Below, piece by piece: positions 6,618-12,825 of a stretch of DNA of 13,847 nucleotides (position 1 is its first letter; every line of letters begins with the position of its first letter). This DNA is from an uncultured Mycoplasmatota bacterium (lineage in GTDB: Bacteria; Bacillota_I; Bacilli_A; RF39; UBA660), in NCBI GenBank assembly GCA_948472605.1, contig CAOKUH010000030.1, positions 1 through 13,847 of the forward strand, in the 5' to 3' direction. Below the pieces are notes generated by a model. The model was not told where the DNA came from and made no database searches. It worked only from the letters and a program-made list of their open reading frames with translations. The translations under genes were made by a program, and so were the position numbers.

Positions 6618-8303
6618 CTACATTGTTGATGGGATTTCCATTACTAAGATATCTAATAAGTCATAAATTATTTTAGTTGTTAAATCTAGTAAAGTTACCC
6701 AATCACTTTTCTTTTTTATATCTTCTAAATTATTAATATGATTATTTTCGTAAAATGCATTCACTAAAACACAAATTTCATATAAATAATTTGCAACAAC
6801 CGAAGGCATCCTTGTTTTAAAGGCATAATTTAAGATTTCATTTAACTCTAAAATCTTTAATCTTAAGTTTCGGTCGTGAACATTATATATTGTTTTTGAT
6901 AACTTGTCTATAAAACTTTCATTATTTTTTACAATTTTTTTAGTTCTCAAATAGGTATATAGGATATATGGGCCAGTTTTACCAGTTGTTTTGGAAAATT
7001 TTTCAATATCAAAAATATATTCTTTTTCACGATTATTTTGCAAATCGGCAAATTTGATAATTGAATTTATTATTTTATTTAAATCTTCTTCTTTATAGTC
7101 TTTATTGTATTCTCCATTATTTAAGAAGATATTTTTTGTTTCTTCAAAAAGATTTTCTAACTTTGGCGTATTTCCAGAACGGGTTTTAAATGGCTTTCCA
7201 TCATTTCCATTAATAGTTCCAAGTCCTAAGAATTCACAATCTATATTTTTTAAAGTATTTAATTTCTTACTAACACGAAATACTTGAGTAAAGTGAAGAT
7301 GTTGACGACTATCAGCTATGTATAATATTTTATTAGGTTTATAGTCTAACCATCTTTGCCAAATTGTCGCTAAGTCTGTTGTACTATATAAATATGCACC
7401 ATTACTTTTTTGATAAATACATGGTGGTATTTCTATTTTATCTGTCTTTTCACTTACATCTATTATCCTAGCGCCTTCACTAGTTTTTAATAAGTTTTGT
7501 TCTTCTAATTCTTTTGTTACATTAGATATATATTTATAAGCATCACTTTCACCTAACCATAGATCAAATGATACATCTAAATAATCATATATTTTTTTTA
7601 TGTCTGTTTTTGATATTGCTAATATATTTTTAAAATATTCTTGATATATTGTATTTCCATCTTGTAAATCTTTTGTTATAGTTGCACATTTTTCCTTTAT
7701 TTCATCATTTTCTTTACATATACCACTTATTTTGGGATATAGATTTGATAATAATTCTAATGTTATTTCTTCTGGCTTTATTTTATCTTCTAAAAGACCA
7801 TATATTACTTGGCCAATTTGGAGTCCATAATCTCCAAGATGAACATCTCCTATGACATCTTGACCCATATATTTTAATAATCTTTTAATTGATTCTCCAA
7901 CTATAGCTGGTCTTAAATGACCAACATGTAATGGTTTTGCAACATTAGCTCCTCCATAATCAATTACTATTGTTTCTTTAGTTGGTAAGTCTATATTAAA
8001 TTTATTAGTTTCATTCATTTTATTTAATAATTCATTTATATATTCATCAGACAAAGTAAAATTAATAAATCCTGGTTTTACGCATTCTATTTTAGAAAAC
8101 TTTTTTTGACAATTTTCATTTTTCTCTAAAGATAATACTATTTCTTCTCCTATATCATAGGGATTTTTTTTAATTAATTTAGCTAATTCAAATGTTCCGT
8201 TGTATTGGTAATCACATAAATCAGGACGATTAGAAATTAATATTTCGGCATTTAATGATGCACTATATTTATCTTTTATTATTTCATTTATTTCTTTATT
8301 CAT
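6618..8303 (-). CDS. argS: Arginyl-tRNA synthetase (ArgRS)
   Basis: A class I aminoacyl-tRNA synthetase of 561 residues that charges tRNA-Arg. It has an N-terminal Add-1 domain (about 1-105), then the catalytic Rossmann fold opening with NVAKPLHVGHLRPA, where HVGH (126-129) is the HIGH signature. Next comes GDVHLGDYGLQIG. KPFKTRSG (370-377) takes the place of KMSKS, as in many ArgRS enzymes. The C-terminal helical anticodon-binding domain ends in VMEIPSTM. I chose the ATG at 8301-8303 over a GTG at 8310-8312. The ATG lies one base after the ywiB stop and has a weak GAGTGA site 5 bases upstream, while the GTG has no ribosome site and would overlap ywiB. The order ywiB-argS is conserved in Bacilli. 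Confidence 0.96.
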   Translation of the reverse strand: MNKEINEIIKDKYSASLNAEILISNRPDLCDYQYNGTFELAKLIKKNPYDIGEEIVLSLEKNENCQKKFSKIECVKPGFINFTLSDEYINELLNKMNETNKFNIDLPTKETIVIDYGGANVAKPLHVGHLRPAIVGESIKRLLKYMGQDVIGDVHLGDYGLQIGQVIYGLLEDKIKPEEITLELLSNLYPKISGICKENDEIKEKCATITKDLQDGNTIYQEYFKNILAISKTDIKKIYDYLDVSFDLWLGESDAYKYISNVTKELEEQNLLKTSEGARIIDVSEKTDKIEIPPCIYQKSNGAYLYSTTDLATIWQRWLDYKPNKILYIADSRQHLHFTQVFRVSKKLNTLKNIDCEFLGLGTINGNDGKPFKTRSGNTPKLENLFEETKNIFLNNGEYNKDYKEEDLNKIINSIIKFADLQNNREKEYIFDIEKFSKTTGKTGPYILYTYLRTKKIVKNNESFIDKLSKTIYNVHDRNLRLKILELNEILNYAFKTRMPSVVANYLYEICVLVNAFYENNHINNLEDIKKKSDWVTLLDLTTKIIYDLLDILVMEIPSTM

Positions 8304-8304
8304 T

Positions 8305-8655
8305 TTAATCACTCTTTTCTATAACAATTTTGTTTCTTGCTTCATCTGTCTCAATAAAATATTCAATTATTACTTTTTCTTCATAAAAACTAATATTACA
8401 TTCTTCAACAGATACATCAAACGTTATATTTTCTTCTTTTAAATTTAATTGACATTTTTTATTTTTTATATCAAGAAAGAAAATAAATTCCTCATTTTCC
8501 CGAAAAAAAGTTTCTTCTTTTAGGTTAATAATTGTATAATAATCTAACATATTAAATTCTAGCTTTTTGTCATTTTTTATATTATTTTTGAAAGTGTTTC
8601 TATATACCTCTTCATTATTTTTATAAAAAATTAATAGAAACTTTTTAAAAGACAT
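8305..8655 (-). CDS. ywiB: DUF1934 (YwiB-like) beta-barrel protein
   Basis: A 116-residue protein with no signal peptide and alternating polar and hydrophobic residues that suggest a small antiparallel beta barrel, the lipocalin-like fold assigned to DUF1934. The family is found in Firmicutes directly upstream of argS; its biochemical role is unknown. Recognition rests on size, position one base before argS, the pattern of beta strands (for example NMLDYYTIINLKEETFF and NISFYEEKVIIEYFIET), and synteny with B. subtilis ywiB-argS. Sequence identity to any one homologue cannot be judged here. The ATG at 8653-8655 has an AAGGTG site at 8661-8666. It is the first gene after a strong promoter (8683-8711) and so heads the argS-rpoE-prfA-prmC operon. 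Confidence 0.75.
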   Translation of the reverse strand: MSFKKFLLIFYKNNEEVYRNTFKNNIKNDKKLEFNMLDYYTIINLKEETFFRENEEFIFFLDIKNKKCQLNLKEENITFDVSVEECNISFYEEKVIIEYFIETDEARNKIVIEKSD

Positions 8656-8682
8656 AAATACACCTTCTTTTTTTTCTAGGAC

Positions 8683-8711
8683 ATTATATCATTTATAATT
8701 ACTAGTGTAAA
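8683..8711 (-). promoter_or_regulatory. Putative sigma-A promoter of the ywiB-argS-rpoE-prfA-prmC operon
   Basis: On the minus strand, TTTACA (8706-8711, 5 of 6 consensus), 17 bases, then a perfect TATAAT (8683-8688). The predicted start near 8676 leaves about 20 nt before the ywiB ATG, with the ribosome site at 8661-8666. No T-box-like structure fits in this short leader, so arginine control of argS by that route is not supported. Confidence 0.75.
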
Positions 8712-8762
8712 CTTAATTTTTATTTAAAAAAAAACTAGAAGTTTTGTCTATTTTTTTTATTG

Positions 8763-8768
8763 TATACT
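8763..8768 (+). promoter_or_regulatory. Possible -10 box of the penicillin-binding protein gene
   Basis: TATACT on the plus strand, about 38 bases before the PBP ATG, in the T-rich divergent gap. The nearest -35-like sequence, TTGTCT at 8744-8749, is only 13 bases upstream, too close for a standard promoter. The call rests on the -10 alone. Confidence 0.3.
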
Positions 8769-8795
8769 ATTTATTTTTTTTATCATAATAAAAAT

Positions 8796-8800
8796 AGGTG
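8796..8800 (+). promoter_or_regulatory. Ribosome binding site fixing the PBP start at 8807
   Basis: AGGTG, 6 bases before the ATG at 8807. The GTG at 8798-8800, three codons upstream in frame, is part of this site and is not the start codon. Confidence 0.7.
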
Positions 8801-8806
8801 AATTAC

Positions 8807-10744
8807 ATGAAAAAATTACGTTTTTTGACTAAATCTTGTATTTTTTTATTTTTTAGCTTTTTAATAATTATGATTGGACTTTATACTTATGCTTATTTTA
8901 GCCCTAAGTTAGAATTAACTAATATAGGCCAAATGTATATATATGATAAAGATGAAAATTTAATTTATCAAGGTAGTGGAACTAGTGAATGGGTTAACTT
9001 AGAAAATATTTCATCTTATTTAAAGGATGCTGTAATTAGTGTTGAAGATAAAAACTTTTATAAGCATCAAGGATTCGATTACTTACGTATTGCCAAAGCA
9101 ATGCTTTTGAATATCAAAAATCAAACTATTGTCCAAGGAGCATCAACAATAAGTCAACAATACATTAAAAATATGTATTTAGATTTTGATCAAAAATGGA
9201 GTAGAAAAATAGAGGAAGCTTTTTTAACTTTAGAATTAGAAGTGCATTATAGTAAAGATGAGATTTTTGAAGGTTATTTAAATACTATAAATTTTGGAGC
9301 TGGTAATTATGGAGTTTTAAATGCTAGTAAATATTATTTTAATAAAAATGCTAGTGATCTTACTTTAGAAGAGGCTTTGATGCTTGCTGGTATTCCTAAA
9401 AATCCTAGTAATTATAATCCTATTAAAAATTATGATAAATGTATTGAAAGGGCAAAAGTTGTTGCTTTAACTATGCTAAATAATAATTTAATAACACAAG
9501 AAGTATATGATAATTTGTTTATAAATCCTGTACCTATTTATGGTAAGAGAGAAACTAATAATTTACAAATGTTAATGTATTATCAAGATGCTGTTTTAAA
9601 GGAATTAGAAACAATAAATGGTATTCCAACATCACTTTTAGATTCTGGAAGTTTAAAAATATATACAACCTTAGATATAAATGCCCAAACTAAGTTAGAA
9701 CATGAAATTTTAGAAAATGTGACTAATGAAGATTTACAAGTAGCAAGTATTTTAATTGATCCCGATACAGGGGCTGTTAGGGCACTTACAGGAGGTATGG
9801 ATTATACTAGTAGTCAATTTAATAGAGCTTTGAGTGCTAAAAGGCAAGTTGGGTCAACAATGAAACCATTTTTATATTATGCAGCATTAGAATCAGGGAT
9901 GACTTCATCTTCAACTTTTGTAAGTGAACCAACTAGCTTTGTTTTTTCTAATAATAAAGTATATAAGCCTTCTAATTACAATGATATATATGCTAATAAA
10001 AATATTACAATGGCGGCAGCACTTGCTTATTCAGATAATATTTATGCTGTTAAAACTCATTTATTTTTAGGAGAAGATACTTTAGTAAAAACAGCTGAAA
10101 AAATGGGTATTAAAGCTGATTTAGTGGCTAATCCTTCTCTTGCTTTAGGTACTAGTGAAATGTCTATGATTGATTTTGCTAATGGATATACAACGATGGC
10201 TAATGGAGGATATTTAACAGATAATTATTTTATTGAAAAAGTTGAGGATTTAAAAGGAAATGTTTTGTATGAACATAATAATAAGAAAAAAATGGTATTG
10301 AATTCAAATTATGTTTATATTTTAAATGAAATGTTAACAAATACAAGTAATGCCAATTTTCAAAATTATACTACTCCTACTGCTTTGTCTATTGCAAGTA
10401 AGATGAGTAAAAAATATGCTTTAAAGACAGGTACCACAAAGACTGATTATTGGACTGTTGGATACAATAATGATGCTTTATTAATGGTTTGGCTTGGTTA
10501 TGATGATGCAAGCGAAATATCAAATGAAGCTTCTAGGTGGGCAAAGAATATTTGGGTTAATACTATTGAAGATTATTTAAAAGATAAAGAAGATAATTGG
10601 TATGAAACTCCAAGTAATATTTTAGGAATTTTACAAGATCCAGTTACAGGCAATCCTGTTACTAATGGTTCGGCGAGTGTTTTTTATTATGTTAAAGGTA
10701 GTGAGGGTAAAGCTATAAATGTAGATGTTAATAATATGGAGTAG
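8807..10744 (+). CDS. Bifunctional class A penicillin-binding protein (transglycosylase/transpeptidase)
   Basis: A 645-residue enzyme anchored by one N-terminal membrane helix (about 10-30), with its catalytic domains outside. It polymerises lipid II into glycan strands and cross-links the peptides. The GT51 domain (about 50-225) has the catalytic Glu80 in SVEDKNFYKHQGFD, then QGASTISQQ (110-118), KIEEAFLTLELE and EGYLNTINFGAGNYGV. The transpeptidase domain has SxxK as STMK (350-353, Ser350 nucleophile), SxN as SDN (409-411), and KTGT (540-543). All are intact. It resembles B. subtilis PbpG/PBP2d, which lies in the same chromosomal region, but the exact paralogue is not certain. The ATG at 8807 is set by AGGTG at 8796-8800. 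The C-terminus is short, with no FN3 or PASTA domain. An intrinsic terminator follows its stop immediately. Confidence 0.93.
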   Translation: MKKLRFLTKSCIFLFFSFLIIMIGLYTYAYFSPKLELTNIGQMYIYDKDENLIYQGSGTSEWVNLENISSYLKDAVISVEDKNFYKHQGFDYLRIAKAMLLNIKNQTIVQGASTISQQYIKNMYLDFDQKWSRKIEEAFLTLELEVHYSKDEIFEGYLNTINFGAGNYGVLNASKYYFNKNASDLTLEEALMLAGIPKNPSNYNPIKNYDKCIERAKVVALTMLNNNLITQEVYDNLFINPVPIYGKRETNNLQMLMYYQDAVLKELETINGIPTSLLDSGSLKIYTTLDINAQTKLEHEILENVTNEDLQVASILIDPDTGAVRALTGGMDYTSSQFNRALSAKRQVGSTMKPFLYYAALESGMTSSSTFVSEPTSFVFSNNKVYKPSNYNDIYANKNITMAAALAYSDNIYAVKTHLFLGEDTLVKTAEKMGIKADLVANPSLALGTSEMSMIDFANGYTTMANGGYLTDNYFIEKVEDLKGNVLYEHNNKKKMVLNSNYVYILNEMLTNTSNANFQNYTTPTALSIASKMSKKYALKTGTTKTDYWTVGYNNDALLMVWLGYDDASEISNEASRWAKNIWVNTIEDYLKDKEDNWYETPSNILGILQDPVTGNPVTNGSASVFYYVKGSEGKAINVDVNNME

Positions 10745-10779
10745 AAAATTCTAATAAATATACAGGTTAGAATTTTTTT
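10745..10779 (+). terminator. Intrinsic terminator of the PBP gene
   Basis: AAAATTCTAA (10745-10754) pairs with TTAGAATTTT (10767-10776) over a 12-base loop. The T run covers 10773-10779, overlapping the 3' arm. It begins at the base after the PBP stop codon. The stem is AT-rich but perfect over 10 pairs. Confidence 0.75.
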
Positions 10780-10834
10780 GTAATCATTTGTCGAATATCT
10801 TGCTTTATTTAATTTTATATTTATAATAGCCATT

Positions 10835-10977
10835 TGTTACTTGGAAATAGGTTTTTGTTATTTCCTTAGTTGAATGTTATTTTTCGTGATGAATCACACT
10901 TCCTTCTTGCTTTCTGTAAAAAAAACAATACTTTTTAAAGCATTGTTTAATTTATTTATTGATATTTCCAAGTAACA
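10835..10977. repeat. 143-bp element bounded by 15-bp perfect inverted repeats
   Basis: TGTTACTTGGAAATA (10835-10849) is repeated in exact inverted form at 10963-10977. Inside are three smaller dyads. TATTTCC at 10859-10865 is able to compete for the left arm's GGAAATA. GTGAT/ATCAC occupies 10886-10897. The noc terminator hairpin is at 10923-10948. No open frame of note lies inside and no clear target-site duplication flanks the arms. It could be a small MITE-like element, a structured 3' UTR or a small RNA. Confidence 0.6.
10918..10948 (-). terminator. Intrinsic terminator of the Noc-like gene
   Basis: Bases 10923-10934 pair with 10937-10948 (12-base arms with one mismatch, 2-base loop). 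On the minus strand the hairpin is followed by eight T residues (10918-10925, partly within the arm). It sits 40 bases past the noc stop codon. Confidence 0.8.
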
Positions 10978-10987
10978 CTAAATATGT

Positions 10988-12619
10988 TTATTTTTTTTCA
11001 ATTTTTATTGTAATATGATAGATACTTTCTAAATCAGCTTCTTCTAATTCTAAAATAAAGCCTTTATTTTCTAAATTTTTAATTGTTTCTCTAATAGTAT
11101 TTATAGCAGTTCTTAAGTCTGTACCTGCTATTTCTTCTTGCCTTTGTTCATAATCTGGTTCTAATTTATCAATACTATCTAAAGGATCTATGATATTTTC
11201 TTCAATAATTGGGGTTATTTCTTCAATTGTATTATTAGCTACTGGAATTGGTTCACTAACAGAAATTGGTTCTACTATTTCATCAGGATTAAAAATTGAT
11301 TTAAATGATGATGATTCTAATGTAGATTCCAAATCTTCTATTTTATTTTCGCTTAATATTTCTGTAATTTGATTATTTTCTATTGGTTCTTCTAAAATAT
11401 CAATAATTGGTTCTTCCTTTAGTTCATTATTTATTGGAATATCAATAGTTTCTATCTCTTCTTTTGGTTCATTTTCATCTCTAATATTAAGTATGCGTTG
11501 ATGATTATTTTCAGGTTCTTTCTTTGGTTCTTCTATTTTTTCATTAATTATAGTACTTTCTAAAATAGGATTATCAAAAACAGATGGTGCTTCGATAGTT
11601 TCTGTATTATTTATTACAGGGTTTAATAATTCTTCTATAGATGGCGTACTTTCATTAGAAATGGTTTCTGTTGTAGTTGGTTCTATATTATTAGTCTCAA
11701 CTGATGTATCTAAATTTGGTATATCTAATGTTGGTTGTATATTGAAAATATCATTAGTTTCAATTACGTCCATATTTGCCTCTTCATCTTCTAAGAAGTT
11801 AAAGAATTTATTTGGTGCTTTTTCTTCTAGTTTTGGTTCTTCTATTTTTTCTTCAATAATTTTAGGTTCTTCTTTTATTCCACTTTCTGGTATAAGCATA
11901 CTAGCAACGTCGTGGGTTGGTCGTTCTACTTTTATATCTTCAGCATTAGAAATTATTTCATCTAAATTAGGATTGATATTTACAAGAGGAATTCCTTCAT
12001 CTTCGTTGCCATCGCTATCCTGAGATTTTTTTAATTCTATATCTAGTTGTCGTACGGTTAATCTCTCATCTATTATTCTTTGTAACCATTTTCTTTGCTC
12101 TTCTTTATCTTCAATCGCTAAAAGACTTCTTGCATGGCGTTCAGATATTTTTTCATTAAGTAAAGCTTCTTGTACTTCTTCATCTAAATTTAAAAGACGT
12201 AATTTATTTGCTATTGAACTTTGGGATACACCCATTTTATCTGCAAGTTGTTCTTGAGTTAAGTATCCTCTATCTAAAAGGTTTTTATATGATTTTGCCT
12301 CTTCAATTGCTGTTAAATTTCTTCTTTGCATATTTTCCACTAAAGCCACCTCTGCACTTTGATTATCATCTATATCAGAAATTATAACAGGAACTTTAGT
12401 TAATCCTGCCATGGTTGATGCTTTATATCTTCTTTCTCCTGCAATAATTTCATATTTATCTCCAAGACGTCTTACAACAAGAGGTTGAATTATCCCATGT
12501 TGTTTTATTGAATCAGCTAGCTCATTTATTCCCTCTTCGTTAAATGATAATCTTGGTTGAAAACGATTGGGAATAATATCCTCTATTGGAATTTCTTGAA
12601 TACTTTTTTCATTATTCAT
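10988..12619 (-). CDS. noc: Noc-like ParB-family DNA-binding CTPase with a very long acidic linker
   Basis: A 543-residue ParB/Noc-family protein; family members load on DNA at a specific site and slide as CTP-bound clamps. Noc couples chromosome position to inhibition of division. The CTP-binding motifs are GERRYK (61-66) and ENMQRRNL (95-102). The HTH lies near 121-143, with SQSSIANKLRLL. SERHARSLL (159-167) and NRFQPR near the N-terminus are closer to Noc than to Spo0J. The C-terminal dimer domain (497-543) has DLRTAINTIRETI, also Noc-like. Between them, residues 199-488 form an acidic, Pro/Glu/Asn/Ile-rich region of low complexity, making the protein almost twice normal length. Unlike B. 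subtilis Noc it lacks an N-terminal amphipathic helix. The ATG at 12617-12619 has AAAGGGG upstream. An ATG at 12653-12655 overlaps the promoter and has no ribosome site. No parA neighbour is visible. Confidence 0.85.
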   Translation of the reverse strand: MNNEKSIQEIPIEDIIPNRFQPRLSFNEEGINELADSIKQHGIIQPLVVRRLGDKYEIIAGERRYKASTMAGLTKVPVIISDIDDNQSAEVALVENMQRRNLTAIEEAKSYKNLLDRGYLTQEQLADKMGVSQSSIANKLRLLNLDEEVQEALLNEKISERHARSLLAIEDKEEQRKWLQRIIDERLTVRQLDIELKKSQDSDGNEDEGIPLVNINPNLDEIISNAEDIKVERPTHDVASMLIPESGIKEEPKIIEEKIEEPKLEEKAPNKFFNFLEDEEANMDVIETNDIFNIQPTLDIPNLDTSVETNNIEPTTTETISNESTPSIEELLNPVINNTETIEAPSVFDNPILESTIINEKIEEPKKEPENNHQRILNIRDENEPKEEIETIDIPINNELKEEPIIDILEEPIENNQITEILSENKIEDLESTLESSSFKSIFNPDEIVEPISVSEPIPVANNTIEEITPIIEENIIDPLDSIDKLEPDYEQRQEEIAGTDLRTAINTIRETIKNLENKGFILELEEADLESIYHITIKIEKK

Positions 12620-12628
12620 ACTAATCAG

Positions 12629-12635
12629 CCCCTTT
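12629..12635 (-). promoter_or_regulatory. Ribosome binding site fixing the Noc-like start at 12619
   Basis: AAAGGGG on the minus strand, 9 bases before the ATG at 12617-12619. It supports this start over the in-frame ATG 36 bases upstream. Confidence 0.65.
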
Positions 12636-12646
12636 AGCCTATTATT

Positions 12647-12675
12647 AATATACATTATTTATTATTTTTTTTCAA
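12647..12675 (-). promoter_or_regulatory. Putative sigma-A promoter of the Noc-like gene
   Basis: On the minus strand, TTGAAA (12670-12675, 5 of 6 consensus), 17 bases, then TATATT (12647-12652, 5 of 6). The start near 12640 falls downstream of the ATG at 12655, which excludes that codon for this transcript, and upstream of the ribosome site at 12629-12635. Confidence 0.65.
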
Positions 12676-12768
12676 TGGCTTTTTTTAGTTTTTAGATATA
12701 AAATGTAATTTATTTTAATTCTAATTATTAAAAGAGATATAAAAAATGAAGCACAAAATGAAATTATT

Positions 12769-12809
12769 AAAAAAAAGAATTACTAATAATATCAGTAAAT
12801 TCTTTTTTT
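12769..12809 (-). terminator. Intrinsic terminator of the FGE-like surface protein gene
   Basis: AAAAAAGAATTACT (12771-12784) pairs with AGTAAATTCTTTTTTT (12794-12809) apart from one bulged base, with a 9-base loop. On the minus strand it ends in eight T residues (12769-12776). It lies 16 bases after the gene's stop. The plus strand also ends in a T run, so it could work both ways. The rest of the 12676-12825 gap shows nothing else convincing. Confidence 0.75.
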
Positions 12810-12825
12810 ATCTATAAATATTTCG

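Noticed and set aside
8304..8312. GTG start for argS three codons upstream
   Set aside because: No ribosome site precedes it and it would overlap ywiB; the ATG at 8303 fits better.
10835..10977. Complete insertion sequence or parS/NBS site
   Set aside because: There is no transposase frame or target duplication, and the half-site words are not joined into the known 14- or 16-bp palindromes.
11661..12023. Plus-strand open frame of 120 codons inside the Noc-like gene
   Set aside because: It is antisense to the Glu/Asp-rich linker, whose codons read as Ser/Leu/Ile on the other strand; no ribosome site and no recognisable protein.
12620..12655. Upstream ATG of the Noc-like gene adding 12 residues
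   Set aside because: It lies on the predicted -10 box, upstream of the likely transcript start, and has no ribosome site.
12746..12817. Short plus-strand frame of 23 codons with an AAAGAGAT site upstream
   Set aside because: Its second half is the terminator hairpin of the neighbouring gene, and the peptide is low-complexity Lys/Phe; chance is likelier.
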